From Sphingobacterium alkalisoli (GTDB lineage Bacteria > Bacteroidota > Bacteroidia > Sphingobacteriales > Sphingobacteriaceae), in contig NZ_SUKA01000002.1 of assembly GCF_005049105.1 (NCBI RefSeq), forward strand, positions 496,001-560,000: a stretch of 64,000 nucleotides of DNA. Direction: 5' to 3'. The notes beneath the pieces were generated by a model, which was not told the origin of the DNA, ran no database searches, and saw only the letters and a program-made list of their open reading frames with translations. This document shows positions 53,102 to 61,188 of the stretch, one piece after another; position 1 is the first letter of the stretch; each line of letters starts with the position of its first letter. A program made the position numbers and the translations under genes.

Positions 53102-54060
53102 TGGCTAATATATTGGCTGATTTTTTGGTAGAAACCACAAAAGGTTACTATTGTAGATATGGTGATTTTTACATTGACCCCTTAATGCCTGTAGATACAG
53201 CATTAATATCTCATGCTCATGGAGATCATGCTCGACCTGGACACCTTCATATCCTAGGGACTAACGCGACTATAGTCTTTATGCAACATCGTTTTGCGAA
53301 ACAGGATTTAAACTCCTACAAGGTGATAGATTATAGTGCGTCTTTCTTTCTGGCTGGCGTGAAGATTACTTTTTTTCCTGCGGGCCATATTTTGGGTTCC
53401 GCACAGATACTCATGGAGTACAATGATACAAGATATCTTTACACAGGAGATTATAAATTGCAAGACGATGCTACATGTGAACCTCTTGTATTTGTAAAAG
53501 CCGATGTATTGATAACAGAAACCACTTTTGCCAACCCAGCAATATCACATCCGGATCAAATAGAAGAGATTTCAAAAATAGCCACAACAAATCATAACGT
53601 AATGCTAGGATGTTATTCGCTTGGCAAAGCGCAGCGATTAACTTACCTTTTGAATATGGTTTGTCCTGAAAAGGCTATATATGTACACCACAATATAGCG
53701 CCGATACACCATATTTATAACACCTTTGGTTTTGTTCCTTTAAAGTATGAAATTTATAATCGTAAGGTGATGAAGGATGGTGTAAACAAGGTGTATTTAG
53801 TGCCCCCCTTAACATTTAATAGTTATCTCCGTGCAAAGAATGTTATAAGGGTCTTTGCCTCTGGCTGGAAGCGTTTACAGCACAATAATGATTTATCGCT
53901 GTACATCTCAGATCATGTAGATTGGAAAGATTTGCTTCTATATATTGAGGAATCAGATCCTAAAGAAGTATGGACCGTACACGGCGATGGTGCTATGCTC
54001 AGAGACTATTTTAACGGAAAGATTGCTGTTCGAGATATCGCAAAAATTTCTACGCTCTAA
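53101..54060 (+). CDS. MBL-fold nuclease (ligase-associated exonuclease-like)
   Basis: 319 residues. A metallo-beta-lactamase-fold protein of the RNA/DNA-processing type (CPSF/YSH1-like). The metal-binding motif is ISHAHGDHARPGH (HxHxDH), with AGHILGSAQI (the next His), LYTGDYKLQDD (bridging Asp) and late WTVHGDG. It is similar to the proteins annotated as ligase-associated DNA exonuclease, but no ligase is beside it. It lies in one operon with YbbR and coaE with a one-base overlap. Whether it acts on RNA or DNA is unclear. Confidence 0.85.
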   Translation: MANILADFLVETTKGYYCRYGDFYIDPLMPVDTALISHAHGDHARPGHLHILGTNATIVFMQHRFAKQDLNSYKVIDYSASFFLAGVKITFFPAGHILGSAQILMEYNDTRYLYTGDYKLQDDATCEPLVFVKADVLITETTFANPAISHPDQIEEISKIATTNHNVMLGCYSLGKAQRLTYLLNMVCPEKAIYVHHNIAPIHHIYNTFGFVPLKYEIYNRKVMKDGVNKVYLVPPLTFNSYLRAKNVIRVFASGWKRLQHNNDLSLYISDHVDWKDLLLYIEESDPKEVWTVHGDGAMLRDYFNGKIAVRDIAKISTL

Positions 54061-54129
54061 ACCTTCTTGATGACTAGCTGTTATGTATTTATATGTATAT
54101 AACAATAAATTATTTAAAAAGAGGAAAGC

Positions 54130-54249
54130 ATGAATAATTTTTTTAAGGTGTTAATTGCGGGGTGGGGTGCGAAGAAAATGGGTCTTGGTTGCTTTGGAAG
54201 CATTATTATATTTGTCATCATTTATTATCTCCTGGGATACTTAGGATAA
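54130..54249 (+). CDS. 39-residue single-span membrane protein
   Basis: A small reading frame too short for most gene callers: MNNFFKVLIAGWGAKKMGLG, then CFGSIIIFVIIYYLLGYLG. The C-terminal ~20 residues form a clear membrane helix and the N-terminal part an amphipathic, positively charged segment. A GAGGAAAG stretch 2 nt before the ATG gives an unusual Shine-Dalgarno-like sequence. It lies 70 bp after the MBL gene and 39 bp before the tRNA-Phe pair. It looks like a protein and I believe similar small proteins occur in relatives, but I cannot check; the function is unknown. Confidence 0.65.
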   Translation: MNNFFKVLIAGWGAKKMGLGCFGSIIIFVIIYYLLGYLG

Positions 54250-54287
54250 TAAAAGAAGGACTTGTCCAGTTGAACAAATCCTATTCG

Positions 54288-54360
54288 TGGTGCCAGCTGG
54301 ATTCGAACCAGCGACACAAGGATTTTCAGTCCTTTGCTCTACCAACTGAGCTATGGCACC
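54288..54360 (-). tRNA. tRNA-Phe (GAA), copy 1
   Basis: 73 nt. Acceptor GGTGCCA/TGGCACC, A discriminator, anticodon loop TGAAAAT (GAA), T arm TGGTTCGAATCCA. It is identical to the copy 41 nt away on the same strand. Confidence 0.96.
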
Positions 54361-54401
54361 TCAAGTTTTTGATTTGAATCTGTTACTTTCAGATTTTTTG
54401 G

Positions 54402-54474
54402 TGGTGCCAGCTGGATTCGAACCAGCGACACAAGGATTTTCAGTCCTTTGCTCTACCAACTGAGCTATGGCACC
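54402..54474 (-). tRNA. tRNA-Phe (GAA), copy 2
   Basis: Identical to copy 1 over all 73 nt. It is the first in transcription order; the 41-nt spacer between the two is unrelated and A+T-rich, containing GATTTTTTGG. Confidence 0.96.
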
Positions 54475-54632
54475 GTTAGCTTTACTTTTTATCTTTGTTG
54501 CGTTGCAAATGTAATTTCTTTTTTTTAATTCTGAAACTTTTAAGTTAAATATTTTCGGAAGGAAGCCCAATCCCTTGATTCTTATCGAGATAAAATTACA
54601 TCAAATAAACACTCTAATCGACGAATTTAGGG

Positions 54633-54640
54633 TATCTTTG
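54633..54640 (+). promoter_or_regulatory. -7 box for mnmA
   Basis: TATCTTTG, an exact TAnnTTTG match, 17 nt before the mnmA ATG; leader about 12 nt. No -33 TTG at standard distance. Confidence 0.5.
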
Positions 54641-54657
54641 CACTTTATTGAAATGTT

Positions 54658-55749
54658 ATGAGTAAAAAGGGTAGAGTATTGGTTGCAATGAGCGGGGGAG
54701 TGGATAGTTCGGTGGCGGCAGTTATGTTACATGAGCAGGGATATGAAGTCATCGGAATTACCATGAAAACCTGGGATTATGCGAATTCGGGTGGTTCTTC
54801 AAAGGAAACAGGGTGTTGTAGCCTAGATAGCATTAACGATGCGAGAGCTTTAGCCGTAGGTTATGGATTTCCACATTATATTTTAGATATTAGAGATGAG
54901 TTTGGTGATTTTGTAATCGATAATTTCGTGGATGAGTATATAGCCGGACGTACACCAAATCCCTGTGTATTGTGCAACACACATATCAAATGGTCTGCTT
55001 TAATGAAACGAGCCGACAAGTTGGATTGTGAGTTTATTGCTACTGGGCATTATGCAAATATTCGTATGCATGATAATGGACGTTATGTAATTTCCCAAGG
55101 TCGTGACGAGAATAAGGATCAATCCTATGTATTGTGGGGAGTTTCTCAGGAAAACTTAGCGCGGACGCAGTTTCCACTAGGAAACTTTACGAAAAAGGAA
55201 ATTCGCCAGATGGCATTGGAGATGGGACAACAAGAACTCGCGAATAAATCGGAGAGCTATGAGATTTGTTTTGTGCCTGAGAATGATTATAGGGCGTTTT
55301 TGAGATACAAGAGGCCCACTTTGGATCAAGAGATAGGTCCAGGTAATTTTATTCTTTCTGATGGCACTGTGGTAGGACAGCACATAGGTTATCCTTATTT
55401 CACGATCGGACAACGTAAAGGATTAGGGGTCGCGTTTGGTAAACCCATGTATGTTATTGAAATTCTGCCAGAAAGCAACTCGGTAATGATAGGTGAGGAA
55501 CATGAGTTAGAGAAGGCAGAAGCTTTCGTAAGGGATATTAATTTGATTAAATATGCTTCTTTGGAGGAACCGATGAATGCGATCACAAAAATTCGTTATA
55601 AAGATGCGGGAGCACAATCAATTATCACCCAAGAAGGAAATCTCATGCGGGTTGACTTCCCGCATAATGTAAAAGGAATTGCACCCGGTCAATCTGCCGT
55701 TTTCTACGAAGGCAGTGATTTAATAGGCGGGGGGTTTTTAGTGAAATAA
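54658..55749 (+). CDS. mnmA: tRNA-specific 2-thiouridylase
   Basis: 363 residues. The PP-loop ATP site is VAMSGGVDSSVAAVML. The catalytic cysteines are in TPNPCVLCNTHIKW (about 101 and 104) and ESYEICFVPENDY (about 203), and the tRNA recognition and beta-barrel domains follow (TIGQRKGLGVAFGKPMYVIE). It thiolates U34 of tRNA-Lys, -Glu and -Gln at position 2. In the catalytic region the acceptor cysteine and the alternate cysteine are both present, so it should be active. It is monocistronic. Confidence 0.96.
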   Translation: MSKKGRVLVAMSGGVDSSVAAVMLHEQGYEVIGITMKTWDYANSGGSSKETGCCSLDSINDARALAVGYGFPHYILDIRDEFGDFVIDNFVDEYIAGRTPNPCVLCNTHIKWSALMKRADKLDCEFIATGHYANIRMHDNGRYVISQGRDENKDQSYVLWGVSQENLARTQFPLGNFTKKEIRQMALEMGQQELANKSESYEICFVPENDYRAFLRYKRPTLDQEIGPGNFILSDGTVVGQHIGYPYFTIGQRKGLGVAFGKPMYVIEILPESNSVMIGEEHELEKAEAFVRDINLIKYASLEEPMNAITKIRYKDAGAQSIITQEGNLMRVDFPHNVKGIAPGQSAVFYEGSDLIGGGFLVK

Positions 55750-55777
55750 TAAGTCTGTTTTTTAACAGCGCACGATT

Positions 55778-56413
55778 CTAATCGCTCGTAATCTTCACTT
55801 TTCCCTCTAAGCCTGGTGATCCCGAGTATATCTGTCCTTGCGGTAGACCTCTTAAACCAGGGGCTGAAGTCGCAATTCGACTATAAATATTTGCTACCTC
55901 CGAGGTTGGTGTGAGACGGAGGCCACCCGGAGTAACATCTACGAATAAATAATATTTACCTTTTTTATTTGTCGTCTGCGGAGAAATCCCCTCCCTATTA
56001 TATGTGATATTAACATTTCCGGCATTGCCGTTAGGGAATGTTCTAGTGCCATTGAATGCATCTATACCACGAGCTACCACGAATAGCGAACCTAATTTTT
56101 GAAAATTTATCGTTATGTCGAAGTCTGATGCATTATTTTGACCAGCCTGTCCGCTGATCAGTGCTTTATTTCCTATTTCCGCATGCTTCACGATAAGTTT
56201 TACATCTTTTTTACCAAAGAATTGCAAAGAAGACTTATCCTTCATAATTAAGGTGTCAATATAAACAACAGCCGAAGAATCCCGTTCAGAAAAGACTTTC
56301 TTTTCTTTTTTGTTGAGCACCAGTTTATCAAAATGATGCTCATTCACCTGCGCTTGAGCATTAAGAACACCAAGTATAGCCACAAATACGCCTAATATTA
56401 TTTTTGTTTTCAT
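55778..56413 (-). CDS. Secreted protein of unknown function
   Basis: 211 residues with a signal peptide (1-21, ending AQAQ). The mature protein has alternating beta-strand sequence: VVYIDTLIMKDKSSLQFFG, KDVKLIVKHAEIGNKALISG, FDITINFQKLGSLFVVARGI, then a Gly/Asn-rich stretch FPNGNAGNVNITYN and a C-terminal part with GLRGLPQGQIYSGSPGLEG. It reads like a small beta-helix with a collagen-like Gly-rich tail. It lies directly downstream of lpxB (36 bp), perhaps co-transcribed. I do not recognise the family. Confidence 0.65.
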   Translation of the reverse strand: MKTKIILGVFVAILGVLNAQAQVNEHHFDKLVLNKKEKKVFSERDSSAVVYIDTLIMKDKSSLQFFGKKDVKLIVKHAEIGNKALISGQAGQNNASDFDITINFQKLGSLFVVARGIDAFNGTRTFPNGNAGNVNITYNREGISPQTTNKKGKYYLFVDVTPGGLRLTPTSEVANIYSRIATSAPGLRGLPQGQIYSGSPGLEGKVKITSD

Positions 56414-56449
56414 ATCTATAATAGTTTAACTTTGATTAAATCCAAAGGT

Positions 56450-57565
56450 TTAATCATTCTTTAAATATGTTACAATTAGCTTAGCTGTTTTCTCCGATGC
56501 TCCGGGGGTGCCAAGTTTTTCAGCCAGCAGCTCATAATTTTCTAACACGCTTGCGCGGTGTTCGGGATTCATAATCAATTCTTTAAGCTCATCTCGTATG
56601 TCCTCCGGATTACAGTCTTGTTGTATAAGTTCTCTTATAGATAAAAAATTGTTGATCAGATTCACTAAAGAAATAAAGCGTACTTTGATCAACTTGCGCG
56701 CGATCATAATGGTAATGGGATTGGCTTTGTAAACGACCACTTGCGGAACTTTTAATATCCCTGTTTCCAATGTCGCTGTGCCACTCGTGACGACCGCTGC
56801 TTGCGCGTGCTTTAATAAGTCGTAGGTTTGGTTAAAAACGATAGGAATTGGCAAGTCATTAGTGTATTTTCTATAGTAAGACTCATCGAAATTAGGTGCT
56901 CCGGCAATCACTAACTGATGCCCTGGGAATGCGTAATAGAGTTCTACCATATTGGGCAAGATTTGATCGATTTCCATCTTGCGACTACCTGGCAACAGTG
57001 CTATAATCGGTTCCGATCCTAGACCGTTGTCCGCAATGAAGGTTGGATTAAAAGAATAGCTGGAGATGGCGTCTAAAAGTGGATTTCCGACATAATCAAC
57101 TTTTACCCCAAAGCGTTTATAAAAATCAACTTCAAAAGGAAGTATACAGAACATGTGGTCTACAACCTTTTTGATTTGGTGTATGCGGGCCTGATTCCAA
57201 GCCCATATTTTTGGTGAAATATAATAGGAGACTGTGATATTATTCTTTTTTGCAAAAGAGGCGATTTTTAAATTAAATCCGGGAAAATCAATGAGTATAA
57301 CCGTGTCTGGGTTGTATTTCAATAAATCTCGTTTTACTGTATTAAGGTTTTGGGATATGGTCTTTAAGTTTTTAAGGACTTCTATAAACCCCATAAACGC
57401 CATTTCGGACGTGTGTATTAGTGCTTTTTGTCCCGTGATGGCCTCCATCAAGTCTCCTCCGACAATTTTAAATTCTGCTGAAGGATCTTCCGTCTGCAGT
57501 GCTTTTATAAGATTGGAGCCATGTAGATCGCCAGATGTTTCGCCTGCTATTATATAGTATTTCAT
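56450..57565 (-). CDS. lpxB: Lipid-A-disaccharide synthase
   Basis: 371 residues, GT19 family. N-terminal MKYYIIAGETSGDLHGSNLI is the standard start; other motifs are FKIVGGDLMEAI, VILIDFPGFNLKIA, SYYISPKIWAWNQARI, CILPFEVDFY, YVGNPLLDAI, ALLPGSRKMEID and VTSGTATLETGI. It joins UDP-diacylglucosamine and lipid X to the lipid A disaccharide at the inner membrane. The expected partner surE is not next to it, unlike many Bacteroidota. The unknown secreted gene follows after 36 bp. Confidence 0.97.
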   Translation of the reverse strand: MKYYIIAGETSGDLHGSNLIKALQTEDPSAEFKIVGGDLMEAITGQKALIHTSEMAFMGFIEVLKNLKTISQNLNTVKRDLLKYNPDTVILIDFPGFNLKIASFAKKNNITVSYYISPKIWAWNQARIHQIKKVVDHMFCILPFEVDFYKRFGVKVDYVGNPLLDAISSYSFNPTFIADNGLGSEPIIALLPGSRKMEIDQILPNMVELYYAFPGHQLVIAGAPNFDESYYRKYTNDLPIPIVFNQTYDLLKHAQAAVVTSGTATLETGILKVPQVVVYKANPITIMIARKLIKVRFISLVNLINNFLSIRELIQQDCNPEDIRDELKELIMNPEHRASVLENYELLAEKLGTPGASEKTAKLIVTYLKND

Positions 57566-57811
57566 TAGCGTAAATTATTTATGAATATAAGAATTCAATA
57601 TCATAAAATGAATTCATTGCTCAACCTTAGTCACTTCTTTCTTCCTTCGAATATTTTTCCATTCAGACTCGTGTACATTGCGAATAACGTTGAAATTAGG
57701 AAAACTTTGCTACATGATGCAGCAAAGAACGGAATTCCATAAATAATGAGAAAATAATGTTAACGACTTGTTTTCAATGCAAATTAAAAACTATCGTTGA
57801 AGATTTAACTA
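57566..57811. other. Non-coding gap upstream of lpxB
   Basis: About 245 bp, A+T-rich, without a convincing gene or RNA. It carries the lpxB promoter region and the end of the porin transcript. Confidence 0.5.
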
Positions 57812-57846
57812 AAAAATAGGACCTGATTTTTTTAGGCCCTATTTTT
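57812..57846 (-). terminator. Terminator of the agu-porin unit
   Basis: AAAAATAGGACCT/AGGCCCTATTTTT, a 13-bp stem with one G-T pair, loop GATTTTTTT. It overlaps the porin stop codon on the minus strand. Confidence 0.8.
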
Positions 57847-59047
57847 AGATTCCGAGTTCTACTTGGAACAGGGCTCCCCACGCATTTTTGTTATTGGTGT
57901 TACTGTATACGCCGTCTTTTACAGTATAGTTTGCATTCAATTGGAATTTGAGCCTATGGGCCTTCATATACTTCGTTAGACCAATTTCAAGTACCTCGAT
58001 TTGATCTTCAAAGTTGGCGATGTCTGTATGAGGTTGTACATATGTGTAGCGTCCTGCGATTTCATAGCCATGATTTAATAAATATGAGCTCTGTTGGTTG
58101 AGCCCCCAGCCTTTATATGCATAGGTTTCCTCCGCTCCATCATCGTCAATTACGTTAAGCGGATTATCGACATCGCGTTGCATATATTCGGCTTGATAGG
58201 CGAAACCTTGGTATTTGAAAATAGCATCAGCAAATGCTGTTTTTAATGTAAAAGGATTTTTAACGAATCGACCCGTCTGTCCGCCCTCACGCACCGTATT
58301 GTCGTTGTAGCTATACCCCGTTCCGATTGATAGTTTAGGTGTTTCCTCGCGTTCTATGTCTCCTTCAGAATAATCTCCGTCATTCGTGAATTTTCCAAAC
58401 GGCAAAAATTCTATCCTACCGGTATATGCCAAGCCTTTATCCGTAGAATTTACGGGTCTTCCTTCTCCAGTCGAAATGGCCGCCTTTGCATTAAACGGCA
58501 TGTTGCCTATTTTCTTGCTTAAATTTAAACTCAAACCAAAATCGCGGTCTACGGTAAAATTGGTGTTTACAAGAGATCGATCAGCAAATTGTAACTGTCC
58601 GGACGAATTAACACGTTGGCGATTTCCAGGTAGTTTATTTTGGCCAAAAGATATGTAGAAATCATCCGAGAAATTGTAGAATAATACGGCGTCACGTACA
58701 ATGTTGGGAATACCGGTATCATCAAAATCCTGATCGCCTCTTGTGAAGGCAAGTTGTACTGAATACGAGATCTTAGGTGTATAAATATAGCCATCCATTC
58801 GCATCCTCAGACGGCGTATGCGCGCATCAAATTTTCCATTGTCTTCGCCGTCTAACGTATTTGCAAAACCTGCACGGTTTTGCATGCGGAATCTAAAATT
58901 CGTATAGAATAGCGAGTCTTTAGAAGTGTATTGAATACCTTTAAAATTTAAAATAGTGGCACGATCATCGCGTTCCTGGGCTTTGGCAAAATTGCATACG
59001 CTTAATATAGAAATTAAGGCTATTGATACATTTTTAAATAATCTCAT
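57845..59047 (-). CDS. Outer-membrane porin (phosphate-selective O/P type)
   Basis: 400 residues with a signal peptide (1-23, ending FAKAQE). The mature protein is a 16-strand-like barrel: YTNFRFRMQNRAGFAN, ARIRRLRMRMDGYIYTPKIS, YSVQLAFTRGDQDF, VRDAVLFYNFSDDFYISFGQ-NKLPGNRQRVNSS, and a C-terminal strand LFQVELGI. This is the OprP/OprO-like porin family of Bacteroidota; ions or small anions are typical substrates. It starts 16 nt after the aguA stop on the same strand and may be co-transcribed with the agmatine genes. A link to polyamines is inference. Confidence 0.88.
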   Translation of the reverse strand: MRLFKNVSIALISILSVCNFAKAQERDDRATILNFKGIQYTSKDSLFYTNFRFRMQNRAGFANTLDGEDNGKFDARIRRLRMRMDGYIYTPKISYSVQLAFTRGDQDFDDTGIPNIVRDAVLFYNFSDDFYISFGQNKLPGNRQRVNSSGQLQFADRSLVNTNFTVDRDFGLSLNLSKKIGNMPFNAKAAISTGEGRPVNSTDKGLAYTGRIEFLPFGKFTNDGDYSEGDIEREETPKLSIGTGYSYNDNTVREGGQTGRFVKNPFTLKTAFADAIFKYQGFAYQAEYMQRDVDNPLNVIDDDGAEETYAYKGWGLNQQSSYLLNHGYEIAGRYTYVQPHTDIANFEDQIEVLEIGLTKYMKAHRLKFQLNANYTVKDGVYSNTNNKNAWGALFQVELGI

Positions 59048-59062
59048 GGTATATTCTTAGGT

Positions 59063-60109
59063 TTAGATGGAGGGTTCTTGTTGACTTAAACAATGGAAAC
59101 TCCCTAATCCCCATATAATATCTATTGAATTGATTCCGACAACCTTTCTATCTGGAAAACAACTTTGAATGATACTTAATGCGTTTTGATCATTTTTGTC
59201 CTCAAAAGTGGGAACTACGACCACTTCATTAGCGATATAAAAGTTTGCATATGATGCTGGAAGTCTTGTTTCCTCATAAGCGACGGGGTGGGGCATAGGA
59301 AGTTCAATAATATTTAGCGGACGTCCGTTTAATAGCCGCATATTTTTCAGCGTTTTAAGATTGTCCTGCAGAATGGCATAATTATCATCTTCTTGATTTT
59401 CTTCTACAACAGTCAATACGGTATCTTCGTTAACAAAACGTGTGATATCGTCAATATGCCCATCTGTATCATCTCCTACAATACCGTCTCCGAGCCACAA
59501 AACTTGTTTTTGCCCGTAATATTCTTTTAGATATTCTTCGATTTGTTCTTGGTTCAAATGTGGATTACGATTTTTATTAAGCAGGCAGGCAGCGGTCGTC
59601 AAAATTGTTCCGCTCCCATTAAATTCGACAGAACCACCTTCCATAACAATAGAAGGGGTGAAGAGTTTATGCCCGAAATGATTGGCGATCTGAGTTGGAA
59701 TAATATCATCTAAGTCGTATGGAGGATATTTGTCTCCCCATGCATTATAACCCCAATCTACCACTGCTTTTTCTCCGGTTTGTTTATTCAACAAGAAAGC
59801 TGGACCGTGGTCTCTACACCAAGCATCATTGGTAGGATGAAAAAAGAATTCAATGTTTTCTAAGTTAGCGGATATTTCAATAAGGTATTTCAATGCTAAA
59901 GACTTCATCTCTTCGTCTTTCACATTAATTCGTACTTTTTGAGCTTCTGCTACCGCTTTTATAAATTCAGAATAAGGCTTGAAAATCGATTCAATTTTTC
60001 CGGGCCACGATTCTTCTTTGTGCGGCCAACTTAGCCACATGGCATCCTGTTTTTCCCACTCAGCTGGAAAACTAAAACCCTCCTTTTTTGGTGTATGTGA
60101 GTTATTCAA
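59063..60109 (-). CDS. aguA: Agmatine deiminase
   Basis: 348 residues. Pentein-fold hydrolase of the peptidyl-arginine deiminase family. Typical motifs: GFSFPAEWEKQDAMWLSWPH, NDAWCRDHGPAFL (substrate Asp and Arg), IVMEGGSVEFNG, VGDDTDGHIDDITRFVN (catalytic His and Asp), and the nucleophilic Cys in GSFHCLSQQEP near the C-terminus. It converts agmatine to N-carbamoylputrescine and ammonia. aguB lies 94 bp upstream on the same strand and the porin 16 bp downstream. Confidence 0.95.
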   Translation of the reverse strand: MNNSHTPKKEGFSFPAEWEKQDAMWLSWPHKEESWPGKIESIFKPYSEFIKAVAEAQKVRINVKDEEMKSLALKYLIEISANLENIEFFFHPTNDAWCRDHGPAFLLNKQTGEKAVVDWGYNAWGDKYPPYDLDDIIPTQIANHFGHKLFTPSIVMEGGSVEFNGSGTILTTAACLLNKNRNPHLNQEQIEEYLKEYYGQKQVLWLGDGIVGDDTDGHIDDITRFVNEDTVLTVVEENQEDDNYAILQDNLKTLKNMRLLNGRPLNIIELPMPHPVAYEETRLPASYANFYIANEVVVVPTFEDKNDQNALSIIQSCFPDRKVVGINSIDIIWGLGSFHCLSQQEPSI

Positions 60110-60202
60110 TTTTATCGTGTATTTAGTAATTCTAATGTGTTATTGCTATATCCATAGGTATTCCATTTTTCAGGGTAGGGAATTATCATCTTCATTTAGA
60201 TA

Positions 60203-61078
60203 TTAATCTTCATCCAAGAATCGCTTTGTTATTGGTGAATAGGTTTCGATGCGTCTATCGCGTAAAAAAGGCCAATGCTTACGGAAATAATCCGATTGTT
60301 GCAGGTCGATCTTCACCACATCCACTTCTTCGCTATCATGAGAAGCAAGATATAATAGTTTACCTTGGGCATTCGTAGCGAAGCTTCCTCCCCAAAATTT
60401 CATTGCACCTTCTTGTTCAAAACCAACACGATTCACAGATACGACAGGTACGCCATTGGCTATTGCATGCGATCGTTGTATCGTTTGCCAAGCGTTATAC
60501 TGATCTTGGTTTGTTTCTTCGTCTTGATCCGTTGCCCAGCCAATTGCAGTGGGATAGAATAAAATTTCGGCCCCCATCAAAGCTGTAATACGCGATGCTT
60601 CTGGATACCATTGATCCCAACAGATCAAGATGCCTATTTTTCCGAATTGAGTACCGAATACTTTATAGCCTAAATCCCCAGGAGTGAAATAGAATTTTTC
60701 ATAAAATGCAGGATCATCTGGTATATGCATTTTACGATATTTTCCTAAATAGCTGCCATCCGCATCTAGTACAGCTGTCGTATTATGATATAGACCTTGC
60801 GCGCGTTTTTCAAAGAGAGACGCAATTATAACAACATTAAGTTCTTTTGCAACAGCTGATAATGCATCTGTTGATGGACCGGGGATAGTTTCCGCTAAGT
60901 CAAAGTTGTCATAATCTTCTACATCACAAAAATACAATGAAGTAAATAATTCTTGAAGACATATAATTTGAGCTCCTTTAGCAGCAACTTCCCTCACCTT
61001 ACTGATTGTTTTTTCTAAGTTTTGTTGCTTATCTTTAACACAAGACATTTGAATTATGCCAACGTTTACTTTGCTCAT
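60203..61078 (-). CDS. aguB: N-carbamoylputrescine amidase
   Basis: 291 residues, nitrilase superfamily. The triad is visible: Glu in ICLQELFTS, Lys in YRKMHIPDD and Cys in ILICWDQWYPEASR. Other typical stretches are GLYHNTTAVLDADGSYLGKY, GYKVFGTQFGKIG and the C-terminal HWPFLRDRRIETY. It hydrolyses N-carbamoylputrescine to putrescine, the step after AguA, completing polyamine synthesis from agmatine. An exact TAnnTTTG box lies 26 nt upstream (61105-61112). It is the first gene of the likely aguB-aguA-porin unit. Confidence 0.96.
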   Translation of the reverse strand: MSKVNVGIIQMSCVKDKQQNLEKTISKVREVAAKGAQIICLQELFTSLYFCDVEDYDNFDLAETIPGPSTDALSAVAKELNVVIIASLFEKRAQGLYHNTTAVLDADGSYLGKYRKMHIPDDPAFYEKFYFTPGDLGYKVFGTQFGKIGILICWDQWYPEASRITALMGAEILFYPTAIGWATDQDEETNQDQYNAWQTIQRSHAIANGVPVVSVNRVGFEQEGAMKFWGGSFATNAQGKLLYLASHDSEEVDVVKIDLQQSDYFRKHWPFLRDRRIETYSPITKRFLDED

Positions 61079-61104
61079 TTCTCGTAAATTATATTAGTAT
61101 GTTG

Positions 61105-61112
61105 CAAAGATA
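61105..61112 (-). promoter_or_regulatory. -7 box for aguB
   Basis: TATCTTTG on the minus strand, an exact TAnnTTTG match, 26 nt before the ATG at 61078. It lies in the ~110-bp divergent space between aguB and dinB. Confidence 0.5.
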
Positions 61113-61188
61113 AGATTATTGCATCAATTATCATTAAAGGGAATAAACTCGATTATTTATTACGTAAATTTACCTATCTAAAACGGTA

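Noticed and set aside
55737..55800. Terminator between mnmA and the convergent unknown gene
   Set aside because: No inverted repeat of useful length is present in the 28-bp gap.
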